Part shown: piece by piece, positions 15,601 through 23,558 of the stretch
Layout: every line of letters begins with the position of its first letter
Numbering within the stretch: position 1 is the stretch's first letter
NCBI RefSeq assembly: GCF_947855115.1
Contig: NZ_CANTZW010000001.1
Span: 349,994-413,993, forward strand
Direction of reading: 5' to 3'
From: an uncultured Parabacteroides sp.
Lineage (GTDB): Bacteria; Bacteroidota; Bacteroidia; Bacteroidales; Tannerellaceae
DNA length: 64,000 bases
Notes under the pieces: model-generated
The model's input: the letters and a program-made list of their open reading frames with translations, nothing else
Database searches by the model: none
What the model was told of the DNA's origin: nothing
Translations under genes and position numbers: made by a program

Positions 15601-17198
15601 ATGTAGAGGGAGACGCTTATGTCATGGACGGAGGGGTCGGGGTTGATTTCCTGGACACTTATTACACTTTTTCCGACTCTGTGCATTTAGACTCTACGTC
15701 CGTCAATTTGCGGAACATCACGGTCAAGGATCAATTCGGGAACTCCGGGAAAGTCAGCCTCAAATTCAACCACTCGCATTTCCGGGATTACAACTTCCTC
15801 GTAAACGTGCAGGGAAATAAGATGTTGATGTATAACGCCAACCAGAAAAAGAACCCGCTGATCTACGGAACGGTATTCGCCAGCGGTACGGCGCAAATCA
15901 AGGGCAACGGTAAGTTGATAGACTTCGACATTAATATGAAAAGCGAACCTAAGACCGCCGTCTATCTGGATTTCATGAATAATAACTCGGCTACGGACTA
16001 TGACTTCATCACCTTCGTAGACAAAAGCAAGCTGGCCACTAACGTAGACTCCACCACCACGCATCCATTAAATATCATACACGAGACCGACGAGGGGGCC
16101 GAATTACGAATGAACTTCCTCCTCGATATTACCCCCGATGCCGACATCGAGCTAATCATGGACCCGGTAGCGGGAGACCGTATCAAAGGAAACGCCAGTG
16201 GAAGCTTGCAAATACAATATGGAACGAGAAGTGATCTTCGCATGTACGGCGACGTGAATATCGTACAAGGAAACTATAATTTCAGCTTGCAGCAAATCAT
16301 CCATAAAGAATTCAAGATCAGAGACGGTAGCACGATCAATTTCCGGGGCGATCCGTTCAACGCCCATATGAATATCAACGCGACCTACAATTTGACCGCA
16401 AATATAGGCGACCTGGATCAGAGTTTTTTACAGGAAAGCTCGCGGACAAACATACCTGTCAATTGCGTGCTAAACCTTGAAGGCGCATTGCGCAGCCCGT
16501 CTATTTCCTTCGACCTGGAATTCCCGAACTCTAACGAAGAACTAGAACGTCAAGTCAAGGCCTTTATCGATACGGAGGATATGATGACCCGGCAAATCGT
16601 TTATCTGTTGGTCTTAAATAAATTCTATACTCCCGAATACGCCCAGACAACTTATAAGTCTAGCGAACTAAATGCCGTGGCCTCATCCGCTATCTCTGCG
16701 CAATTATCCAATTTGCTGGGAAGTTTCACCGACAAGGTACAAATAGGAACAAACATACGAGCCGGACAAGATGGCTTCAAGGAAGACACTGAATACGAAA
16801 TGCTATTATCCAGCCAATTGTTAAACAACCGGTTATTGATCAATGGAAATTTCGGTATGAGGAACACGGTCAACACAGGGAAAAACAATACGTTCATCGG
16901 AGAGTTCGACTTAGAATACAAATTGACTCCTTCCGGCGAGATCCGACTAAAAGCCTATAACCATGCCAGAGATATGTATTTCGGCCTGAAACAAGCCTTG
17001 ACCATACAAGGTGTGGGTATCATGTACCGGAAAGATTTTACAAACCTCTCTGAGATTTTCAGAAGAAGAAGGAGACCTCTTTTCCCCTTGGCGCCCAAAG
17101 ACTCTACGGGTATCTCTCCCACAGTAAAGGACTCCACGAATACATCTCCCGCCGTCAAGGATTCAACAAATCTTTCACAGCCGACCGATAAGAAGTAA
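12630..17198 (+). CDS. tamB: TamB-domain translocation/assembly protein
   Basis: About 1522 aa from the first codon after the upstream stop, or 1493 aa from a TTG at 12717. The frame upstream of 12717 encodes an N-terminal membrane anchor (GLKYIIITLLTLFWIFYAL), which the TTG start would cut, so the real start should be about 12630-12645; no ATG, GTG or TTG exists there. The bulk is long beta-strand repeat typical of AsmA/TamB lipid-transfer proteins, and the C-terminal TamB (DUF490) domain (about 1150-1450) has FDLEFPN and IVYLLVLNKFYTP. Role: a periplasm-spanning bridge to the outer membrane for lipids or barrels. The tail has DST(N/G)-SP repeats and overlaps the convergent dus gene. Confidence 0.9.
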   Translation: MNRKDIRGLKYIIITLLTLFWIFYALPGILLRIPYIQTQVSEIATAQLSSHLGVPVKIGNVDIEWFNRLVLEGLYLEDQDGKVMFEANHVAAGFEIMPLLEGKFVFTTVRLFGFSFNLRKHTPESPLNLQFVIDAFASKDSIKKEKNIDLRFNSILIRRGNFSYNVDSERETPGKFNAKHIDIKNLSAKISLKAFNKDSVNAHIKKMSFDEASGFSLNKLSLNVVGNRDSAFVQDFEVRLPQTDLNIGLARIDLSKIDSLPALLNNAPIDLNITPSQICLKDLSPFVPAFKNFADTIELSAEANGYINNFNLKRLTLKYSDKMLFIGQMELKNITHPEETYLLGKVNKMYITTDGISSLANNFNERPKSLPAPVVKLGTINFTGEISGFFDNLVAFGKVSSSIGSIQTDLIFGSNKDKNIAAYLRGRIASSDIQFHELFGEDNLFGKARFDINIDTHKPVGGNFSGNIQAQVKEFDYKGYKYKDINLSGNFKKNSFDGTIHVNDPNGELHAQGIFQHQGQNSLFNFTARLNHFRPDQLNLTDKYEEPNISLALNADFTGDNIDNLEGNITLDSLSFETAPSSFFLKKLNVVASGDSLNRQLTITSDILNGEVTGSYSFNTLIPSLMNTFKGYVPALINTTQKKQIVKENNFALLLTVENTEALSTTLKLPFTMVQPGRITGHYNNIYNKFRIEAWLPKFNLGKSMFESGYLVCDNPDEKVNLQLKTVNYNDKGLRNYLDLKADAKDNLVNTVIGWANNKERLFKADISASTLFVEEENENGRAKLRTEVSLNKSPLIIKDTLWTINPAHITIREGKIGIEHFRVDHDTQYLSMEGVISKDPADTLLVDLKQIELSYVFDVLNIPVLQFAGEATGKFYLNDLFNSRMLNTDLEVKNFSFNQVTLGRLNLFSEWDNAQKGILMLGSIYKNDSTWTDVNGYVFPVGPNAGLSLYFDANDINLAFLQPFVDTVVKNLQGRGFGNIHLHGPFKALNVEGDAYVMDGGVGVDFLDTYYTFSDSVHLDSTSVNLRNITVKDQFGNSGKVSLKFNHSHFRDYNFLVNVQGNKMLMYNANQKKNPLIYGTVFASGTAQIKGNGKLIDFDINMKSEPKTAVYLDFMNNNSATDYDFITFVDKSKLATNVDSTTTHPLNIIHETDEGAELRMNFLLDITPDADIELIMDPVAGDRIKGNASGSLQIQYGTRSDLRMYGDVNIVQGNYNFSLQQIIHKEFKIRDGSTINFRGDPFNAHMNINATYNLTANIGDLDQSFLQESSRTNIPVNCVLNLEGALRSPSISFDLEFPNSNEELERQVKAFIDTEDMMTRQIVYLLVLNKFYTPEYAQTTYKSSELNAVASSAISAQLSNLLGSFTDKVQIGTNIRAGQDGFKEDTEYEMLLSSQLLNNRLLINGNFGMRNTVNTGKNNTFIGEFDLEYKLTPSGEIRLKAYNHARDMYFGLKQALTIQGVGIMYRKDFTNLSEIFRRRRRPLFPLAPKDSTGISPTVKDSTNTSPAVKDSTNLSQPTDKK

Positions 17199-18087
17199 GG
17201 GAAGTACTTTTCAAAACTTTCTTACGCGGTTTTTTATCGGCTTCCGGCAAAAGATAATCCCAGACCGTCTTCATTTTAGATAATAACTGATGTTCGCCTC
17301 CTTCCAGCCGGGTAGCGTATTCATCCATCAACAAATCATGAAACGTTACCAATCTTTCCCGTATCTCTTTTACGTTCAAGGCCTGTCCGGACATATATTC
17401 CGAAGCCAACCAAGGAGAAGCCAACAACCCTCGTCCCAGCATGATCCCGGCAAGCCCCGGAAAACGCTCCTTTACAGCCCGGATATCTTCCAGACCAAGT
17501 AAATCTCCATTATAATATAAAGGATGTCTGCATTCCTCGTAAAAGCGGGAGAATCCATCCCAATCTACAACCCCTTTATATTGCTGTATCCCTAACCGGG
17601 GATGCAAGGTTATATGCTTCAAAGGCAACTTATTCAATAAAGGAAGAAGCGCGAATGACTCTTCCGTACGTTCCCACCCCAAACGCATTTTCACAGAAAA
17701 AGAAAGATCCGGAAACTCCTCGATCGTATGTAACAAAGACTCGGCCTCTTCCTGATGCGGCAAAAGCCCAGAACCTCTATGGGCACGGACTTGCATAGGG
17801 AAAGGACACCCTAAATTAATATCCACCTCCCGATATCCTTTCTCCCGGAATAAACGTACGATCAACCGGAACTCGTCCGGTGTGGAAGCGATCAATTGCG
17901 GTACGACATGCGCCTGCTTATTTCCATCCCTGGCGATATCCTTCAGATCCTTATTCCGGAAACCACTTTTTTCTACCCTTACGAAAGGAGTATAATACGT
18001 ATCCACACCCCCGAATATCCGGGCGTGCACCTCCCTATAAACCGAATCTGTATATCCCTGCAAAGGAGCGAAATGAATCACAGCCAT
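17155..18087 (-). CDS. tRNA-dihydrouridine synthase family protein
   Basis: 310 aa. FMN-dependent reductase that converts uridine to dihydrouridine in tRNA. TIM-barrel motifs: APLQGYTDSVYR at the N terminus, VVPQLIAS, DINLGCPFPM with catalytic Cys94, SVKMRLGWE, LHPRLGIQQYKG, YYNGDLLGLEDI and GIMLGRGLLASPW. It is more divergent than DusA/B/C, so I do not assign a subtype. It starts 1 base after lipB ends and is probably co-transcribed with it. Its 3' end overlaps the convergent TamB gene by 44 bases. Confidence 0.9.
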   Translation of the reverse strand: MAVIHFAPLQGYTDSVYREVHARIFGGVDTYYTPFVRVEKSGFRNKDLKDIARDGNKQAHVVPQLIASTPDEFRLIVRLFREKGYREVDINLGCPFPMQVRAHRGSGLLPHQEEAESLLHTIEEFPDLSFSVKMRLGWERTEESFALLPLLNKLPLKHITLHPRLGIQQYKGVVDWDGFSRFYEECRHPLYYNGDLLGLEDIRAVKERFPGLAGIMLGRGLLASPWLASEYMSGQALNVKEIRERLVTFHDLLMDEYATRLEGGEHQLLSKMKTVWDYLLPEADKKPRKKVLKSTSLTSYRSAVKDLLNP

Positions 18088-18088
18088 A

Positions 18089-18754
18089 TCAAGCGAAGAT
18101 TTCCATGAAAATCGATCTCAACCGGCTTTTCGCCAACTCAAAGTCTTGCGTCTCCCCCAGCTCCATGGCCAAGGAAGTAACACCTTTATCCGTAAAACCA
18201 CAAGGGTTGATCAACGAAAAATAACTCAGATCCGTATTTACATTCAAGGCAAAGCCATGCATCGTAACGAACCGGCTGCTCTTCACGCCAATCGCACAGA
18301 TCTTACGGGCACGTCCCGGCACTTCCGGTTCTAGCCACACGCCCGTCGCTCCTTCCAGTCGTTCTCCTTTCAAGCCATAAAGCGACAGGAAACGGATGAT
18401 CGTCTCTTCCAGCGTATAAACGTATTGCTTCAATCCCATACCCCAATATTCCAGATCAAATACCGGGTAACCGGTAATCTGTCCCGGTCCGTGATACGTT
18501 ATATCCCCCCCTCTGTTTATATGGTAAAACGAGACCCCTCGTTCCCGCAAGGCCTCCTCGGGAATAAGCAAATTAGAGTCTTTTCCACTTTTACCGATCG
18601 TCAAGACCGGTAAATGCTCGCAAAAGAACAATTGATTATCCTCTTTCTTTCCCGCCGCTTTCGCTTCTAATAAGGCCTCGAAAGCGGCTGTCTGATATTC
18701 TAACGCATCGGCATAGACGATTCGTCCTAAGTCGTGATAACGGAAACTTTCCAT
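18089..18754 (-). CDS. lipB: Octanoyltransferase
   Basis: 221 aa. LipB moves octanoyl from acyl carrier protein to lipoyl domains of 2-oxoacid dehydrogenases or the glycine cleavage H protein. Signature motifs: RGGDITYHGPGQITGYPVF, KICAIGVKSSRFVTMHGFAL (with the active-site Lys region), and INPCGFTDKGVTS with the catalytic Cys. lipA is not in the window. Co-directional with and one base from dus. A -7-like TACCTTTG lies upstream on the minus strand at 18860-18867. Confidence 0.96.
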   Translation of the reverse strand: MESFRYHDLGRIVYADALEYQTAAFEALLEAKAAGKKEDNQLFFCEHLPVLTIGKSGKDSNLLIPEEALRERGVSFYHINRGGDITYHGPGQITGYPVFDLEYWGMGLKQYVYTLEETIIRFLSLYGLKGERLEGATGVWLEPEVPGRARKICAIGVKSSRFVTMHGFALNVNTDLSYFSLINPCGFTDKGVTSLAMELGETQDFELAKSRLRSIFMEIFA

Positions 18755-18920
18755 TTCTTTCTTCTTTTTAACCTTTCCGGCATCCGGGGCTACTTACCCG
18801 GTACCAGATCCATATTCACCTCGCCAGAGGTATTATCAAATTCTTCGTATTCAGAGAGACAAAGGTAAAGAATATTTCAGTTTCCGATAGACTGAAACCC
18901 ATAATTTGCAGAAAAGGCAC

Positions 18921-18928
18921 TATCTTTG
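18921..18928 (+). promoter_or_regulatory. -7 element for the acyl-CoA synthetase gene
   Basis: TATCTTTG, a full match to TAnnTTTG, 53 bases before the ATG at 18982. No -33 TTTG at the expected spacing. Just upstream (about 18877-18897) TTTCAGT and ACTGAAA form a 7-bp dyad that could be an operator. Confidence 0.45.
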
Positions 18929-18981
18929 GCTTCTGACAACTTTCCAGCCTGTCATATGGTTATTTTGATAAATAAATAAGT

Positions 18982-20640
18982 ATGGAGAATCGTTTTTTAG
19001 AACTCATAGAGAATAGTATCAAGGAGCATTGGGATCTCCCGGCATTCTCCGATTATAACGGACACACCTTTCATTATAAGGACGTAGCTCGTCGAATCGA
19101 GAAATTTCATATTATCCTAGAGCATGCCGGTATCAAGAAGGGAGACAAGGTAGCCTTGGTAGGGCGTAACTCCTCCAACTGGGCGATCTGCTTCTTCGGG
19201 ATCTTGGCTTACGGAGCCGTAGCCGTGCCTATCCTACATGAATTCAAGCCGGATAATATACATCATATCGTAAACCATTCCGAGGCAAAGGCTGTGCTTG
19301 CCGCTTCCAGTAACTGGGAGAATATGAACGAGCGCATGATGCCCGACGTGAAACTATTCATGATGCTGGATAATTTCTCGATCATCCATAGCAAAAACAA
19401 GGAAGTCCGGATGGTAAGAGACCGGATCAATGAATATTTCGGTAAAAAATATCCCCGGTCATTCACCTCGAACGATGTCCGGTATCACGTAGAGAAACCG
19501 GATGAGCTGGCGGTGCTCAACTATACCTCCGGAACCACCAGTTTCTCGAAAGGGGTCATGATCCCCTACCGGAGCTTATGGAGTAATACGCAATTCGCTT
19601 ACGACAACCTGCCATTCATCCATCCGGGTGATAACATCGTATGTATGCTCCCGATGGCCCATATGTACGGATTGGCATTCGAGGTATTGAACTCCGTGAA
19701 TAAAGGTTGCCATGTACACTTCCTCACACGTACTCCCAGCCCGAAAATCATAGCGGAAGCCTTTGCTACGATCAAACCGGCGTTAATCTTGGCCGTCCCC
19801 CTGATCATCGAGAAAATCATCAAGAACAAGGTATTCCCGGAGCTGGAGAAGCCCTTGATCAAATTGCTTTTGAAAGTACCTTATATAGACCAGAAAGTAC
19901 TGGATACCATTTCCGCCAAGCTGACGGCATCCTTCGGAGGAAACTTCGGGGAGATCGTCATCGGAGGAGCCGCCATCAACAAAGAGGTGGAGACGTTCTT
20001 GCATTCCATCCATTTCCGCTATACCGTAGGTTACGGAATGACCGAGTGCGGCCCGTTGGTCTCTTATGCGCAATGGGACGAGTTCAAGCCCGGCTCGGTA
20101 GGACGTATCGTCGACCGTATGGAGGCCCGTATCGACTCAGAAGACCCGGAAAACAAGGTTGGGGAAATATTGGTAAGGGGAATGAACGTGATGCTCGGCT
20201 ATTACAAGAACCCGGAAGCCACGAAAGCCGTCATGATGCCCGACGGATGGATGCGTACCGGCGACCTGGGAACCCTCGACAAAGACGGATTCCTATACAT
20301 CCGCGGACGCAGTAAAACCATGATCCTAGGTCCCAGCGGACAAAACATCTATCCGGAAGAGATCGAGGATCGCCTGAATAATATGCTATACGTAGCCGAA
20401 TCGCTCATCATCTCCCAAGGAGGCAAGCTGGTCGCCCTCATCTACCCCGATTGGGAGCAAGTAGACAAGGCGGGCATACAACATTCCGAAATCGAGAAGT
20501 TGATGCAAACCAACATAGACCAATTAAACGAGGAGATGCCGAACTATAGCAAGATCGCCTGCTTCAAGCTGTATCAAGAAGAGTTTGAGAAAACACCTAA
20601 AAGAAGCATCAAGAGGTATTTATACCAACCGGCCGAATAA
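18982..20640 (+). CDS. AMP-binding long-chain acyl-CoA synthetase
   Basis: 552 aa. ANL-superfamily enzyme that adenylates a fatty acid and transfers it to CoA. Motifs: LNYTSGTTSFSKGVMIPYRS (P-loop-like), GYGMTECGPLVSY, GWMRTGDLG and GRSKTMILGPSGQNIYPEEIE (hinge and C-terminal domain). The end (KTPKRSIKRYL) carries the usual catalytic Lys region. No membrane segment is seen. Single-gene unit with its own -7 element and a strong terminator at 20646-20673. Chain-length preference cannot be read from sequence. Confidence 0.92.
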   Translation: MENRFLELIENSIKEHWDLPAFSDYNGHTFHYKDVARRIEKFHIILEHAGIKKGDKVALVGRNSSNWAICFFGILAYGAVAVPILHEFKPDNIHHIVNHSEAKAVLAASSNWENMNERMMPDVKLFMMLDNFSIIHSKNKEVRMVRDRINEYFGKKYPRSFTSNDVRYHVEKPDELAVLNYTSGTTSFSKGVMIPYRSLWSNTQFAYDNLPFIHPGDNIVCMLPMAHMYGLAFEVLNSVNKGCHVHFLTRTPSPKIIAEAFATIKPALILAVPLIIEKIIKNKVFPELEKPLIKLLLKVPYIDQKVLDTISAKLTASFGGNFGEIVIGGAAINKEVETFLHSIHFRYTVGYGMTECGPLVSYAQWDEFKPGSVGRIVDRMEARIDSEDPENKVGEILVRGMNVMLGYYKNPEATKAVMMPDGWMRTGDLGTLDKDGFLYIRGRSKTMILGPSGQNIYPEEIEDRLNNMLYVAESLIISQGGKLVALIYPDWEQVDKAGIQHSEIEKLMQTNIDQLNEEMPNYSKIACFKLYQEEFEKTPKRSIKRYLYQPAE

Positions 20641-20645
20641 AAAGA

Positions 20646-20673
20646 AAGCCGTCTTTTTCGTTAAAGACGGCTT
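20646..20673. terminator. Bidirectional terminator
   Basis: AAGCCGTCTTT (20646-20656) and AAAGACGGCTT (20663-20673) form a perfect 11-bp stem with a 6-base loop and T-rich tracts on both sides. It separates the convergent acyl-CoA synthetase and ECF sigma genes. Confidence 0.9.
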
Positions 20674-20692
20674 CTTTTATATAAAGTAAATT

Positions 20693-21202
20693 TTATCCTT
20701 GACGAAAATCTTTTAATACTTTTTGTAATTCTTGTCGAGCGAAAAATATACGGCTCTTAACCGTTCCCAGAGGAACACCCAGTTTATCAGCGATCTCGTT
20801 GTACTTATAACCGCTCAAGAACATAGAGAACGGGACTTTCAACTCATTATTCAAGCTATTGATCGCTTTCGTGATCTCTTGAATCTGATAAGCGCCATCC
20901 GGAGAGTCAAAACCTGAGTCGTTCACGACATCCAAGTTGTACAAATCGACACCCTGATCTACGACAGTCTGTGTACGGACGATCTTGTGATAATTGTTGA
21001 TGAAAATGTTACGCATCACAGTCAAGACCCAGCCCTTAAAATTGATATTGTCTACAAATTTTTCTTGATTGTCTAAAACCTTCAGCGTTGTGTCCTGCAT
21101 CAGATCTTGGGCATCATCTCTGTTTGCCGTAAGCATAAGCGCAAAATTCATCATGTTTTCTTGCATGCTCAATAATTTTTTCTGAAATTGCAACGCATTC
21201 AT
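20693..21202 (-). CDS. ECF-type RNA polymerase sigma factor
   Basis: 169 aa. Region 2 (about 10-80) has NRDDAQDLMQDTTLKVLDN and GWVLTVMRNIFINNY; region 4 (about 110-165) has YNEIADKLGVPLGTVKSRIFFARQELQK. No anti-sigma, FecR-like or TonB receptor gene is adjacent, unlike most Bacteroidales ECF genes, so control is probably by transcription or a distant partner. A -7 match (TATATTTG) lies upstream on the minus strand at 21269-21276. Short size and Asn-rich linker fit a stress-type housekeeping ECF factor; that role is inference. Confidence 0.93.
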   Translation of the reverse strand: MNALQFQKKLLSMQENMMNFALMLTANRDDAQDLMQDTTLKVLDNQEKFVDNINFKGWVLTVMRNIFINNYHKIVRTQTVVDQGVDLYNLDVVNDSGFDSPDGAYQIQEITKAINSLNNELKVPFSMFLSGYKYNEIADKLGVPLGTVKSRIFFARQELQKVLKDFRQG

Positions 21203-21467
21203 ATTGTTACTAGTTAAATAAAGTTTAATACTGTAAAAGTATTATCCCTCAAACATTGAAGGATGCAACAAATATAGGAATTAAAAATGGAGATATGCAG
21301 TTCTTTGATAAATATTAATATTAAAAATCGTAACTTAATATTTTTGTTGTAAATCTTATTGAAAATGAGTATTATTTACAAGTTATACAAGTTACAAAAA
21401 TCAACATTTACAAGAGACATGTTACAATTTTCAAGCAAGCATTAAAAACGAATATAATACAAACAAA

Positions 21468-22847
21468 ATGAAAGTTTTATTAACAGTATTAACAAGTATA
21501 ATCCTTATACTCTCGTCCTCTTTTCAATCGGCAGCCAAAGAAAAAACCTTAATATACACGATCGATATAAAAAAGGAAATCGATAACACCACATGGATTT
21601 ACCTCCATAACGGGTTGGCCGAGGCTAGGCGATTAAATGCCGAAGCGATCCTGCTGCATATGAACACATATGGAGGGTTGCTGGAATCGGCAGACTCCAT
21701 GCGGACGGCTATTTTATACAGCCCCATACCGGTATATGTATTTATCGATAACAACGCGGCCTCGGCAGGTGCTTTAATTTCCATAGCGTGCAAGAAAATC
21801 TATATGCGGAAAGGAGCGAATATAGGAGCGGCCACGGTTGTCAACCAAACAGGAGCGGCCCTACCCGACAAATACCAATCTTATATGCGCTCCATGATCC
21901 GGTCTACGGCCGAGGCACAGGGAAAAGACACGCTTATGCAAAACGGTGACACGGTCTACCGATGGAAAAGAGACCCATTGATCGCCGAGGCGATGGTAGA
22001 CGACAGGGTGGTAATACCCAACCTCATCGATAGCGGAAAGGTACTGACGTTTACCGCACAAGAAGCGCTTAAATGGGGTTATTGCGACGGGATAGCCGAA
22101 AGCCCGGACCAGGTTATCACAGAATATATCGGATACAAGGATTACGAGATTAAAAGTTATGAACCTTCTTGGTTCGACAATGTAAAAGGCTTTTTTATGA
22201 GTCCGGTGATACAGGGTTTATTAATCATCTTTATTATCGGCGGTATTTACTTCGAGATGCAAACCCCGGGGCTTGGTTTCCCATCAGCGGCAGCTATAAT
22301 AGCGGCGATTCTTTATTTCGCTCCCTTATATATGGACGGGTTGGCCGAGAACTGGGAAATCCTGCTATTTATCATTGGCGTTATCTTGGTAATGCTGGAG
22401 ATATTCGTGATCCCGGGTTTCGGCGTAGCGGGGATAAGCGGTATCCTCCTCGTGGTAGGCGGGCTTACGATGAGCTTGCTGGACAACACCGATTTTGATT
22501 TCCGGGGCGTATCGGGAATGGATACGGGAAGGGCCGCCCTTACGGTCTTATTGGGGCTGGGTATCGGGTTCGCTTCCGTGATATGGTTATCCGATAGGAT
22601 AGGCCATAAGGGGCCGTTTAAGAAAATGGCATTAAACGCCGATTTAGAAAAAGCGGTATCCACCCCCAGCCTGGCACGGCTGGTCGGTAAAGAAGGCAGG
22701 GCCGCTACCGTCTTACGCCCATCGGGTAAGGTATCCATCGAGGGAGAGCTGTACGACGGCATATCGGAATCCGGCTTCATAGAGAAAGAGACCCCGGTAA
22801 AAGTGGTCCGGTTCGAGAACTCGCAGGTATACGTAACCAGCCTATAG
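21468..22847 (+). CDS. NfeD-family membrane serine protease (ClpP-class)
   Basis: 459 aa with signal peptide (about 1-24). The N-terminal ClpP-like domain has LHMNTYGGLLESADSMRTAI, VYVFIDNNAASAGALISIAC (Ser nucleophile in ASAGA) and KIYMRKGANIGAAT. Four to five membrane helices follow (about 235-345), then a soluble NfeD beta-barrel domain (about 390-459, with GKEGRAATVLRPSGKVSIEGELYDGISE). This is the long NfeD1b type that cleaves stomatin or membrane substrates. The usual stomatin partner is not adjacent here. The A/T-rich leader holds TTACAA repeats and a -7-like TATTTTTG at 21339-21346. Confidence 0.92.
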   Translation: MKVLLTVLTSIILILSSSFQSAAKEKTLIYTIDIKKEIDNTTWIYLHNGLAEARRLNAEAILLHMNTYGGLLESADSMRTAILYSPIPVYVFIDNNAASAGALISIACKKIYMRKGANIGAATVVNQTGAALPDKYQSYMRSMIRSTAEAQGKDTLMQNGDTVYRWKRDPLIAEAMVDDRVVIPNLIDSGKVLTFTAQEALKWGYCDGIAESPDQVITEYIGYKDYEIKSYEPSWFDNVKGFFMSPVIQGLLIIFIIGGIYFEMQTPGLGFPSAAAIIAAILYFAPLYMDGLAENWEILLFIIGVILVMLEIFVIPGFGVAGISGILLVVGGLTMSLLDNTDFDFRGVSGMDTGRAALTVLLGLGIGFASVIWLSDRIGHKGPFKKMALNADLEKAVSTPSLARLVGKEGRAATVLRPSGKVSIEGELYDGISESGFIEKETPVKVVRFENSQVYVTSL

Positions 22848-22853
22848 GCGAAC

Positions 22854-23489
22854 CTAGGCGATCCGTTTGTAAGCGATGCGTTTATTGATCACCACATACT
22901 CCATCGTCCCCATCGCCATCAAGTCGCTCAATATGTCTCGAGCCGCGTAATAGTTGATATGGGCGATACGGCAGAACCGCCTTATGCTGATATACGGATG
23001 CTCGTCGAGCCAAGAGAACAGGATCTCGACGGGCTTGCTTATCTTCAGCAACGTACCCTCTCCGGCCTTCCGTTTCTCCCATGCCCGCATGAGGACCTCG
23101 TTCGCCAATATATTCTCGTCTGCCACCCGGATATACGCCTTATATCTATCGTCCTTGTCGGGTGCCAGATGCGGCCTGTCACCGCTTGGGGCGATATAGA
23201 CCTCCAGCACGGTCTTGCCGCAGACATCCCAGCGCTTGGCCGTAAACGGCACCTCCGGGCGTGTATACATCTTAGACGCGGCCTCGATCATATAATACTC
23301 CTCCTCGCTCCTCACACCGGAAATAGCGCCGTTATCCTTCACCCCGATCAGCAACCGCCCGCCATCTGTGTTAGCGAACGCACTCAGCGTACGGGCGATC
23401 TTCTTGCTGTCGCTCACCTCAAACTTGAAATCGAGTTGTTGGTGCTCCCCTTGTTCTATAAGCGCTTCAATCGGATGTCTCTTCTTCAT
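22854..23489 (-). CDS. AlbA_2 (Schlafen-type) putative DNA-binding protein
   Basis: 211 aa. The N-terminal AlbA_2 domain (about 10-130) has EHQQLDFKFEVSDSKKIARTLSAFANTDGGRLLIGVKDNGAISGV, the typical E/D-x-K and N-T-x-G-G signature. The C-terminal part (about 145-205) resembles a small winged helix (IRRFCRIAHINYYAARDILSDLMAMGTMEYV). Such proteins are usually annotated as transcriptional regulators or ATP-binding proteins without defined function. It converges on the NfeD gene (6-base gap) and diverges from the antiporter gene. No clear partner. Confidence 0.85.
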   Translation of the reverse strand: MKKRHPIEALIEQGEHQQLDFKFEVSDSKKIARTLSAFANTDGGRLLIGVKDNGAISGVRSEEEYYMIEAASKMYTRPEVPFTAKRWDVCGKTVLEVYIAPSGDRPHLAPDKDDRYKAYIRVADENILANEVLMRAWEKRKAGEGTLLKISKPVEILFSWLDEHPYISIRRFCRIAHINYYAARDILSDLMAMGTMEYVVINKRIAYKRIA

Positions 23490-23529
23490 TTTGGCCTCTG
23501 TTTTGAAGCGCGAAATTAAAATAAATACC

Positions 23530-23537
23530 TAACTTTG
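23530..23537 (+). promoter_or_regulatory. -7 element for the antiporter gene
   Basis: TAACTTTG matches TAnnTTTG, 21 bases before the ATG at 23559. TTTG at 23502-23505 is a possible -33, but the spacing (24) is long. Confidence 0.4.
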
Positions 23538-23558
23538 GCAATCGAAAAACTATAAACG

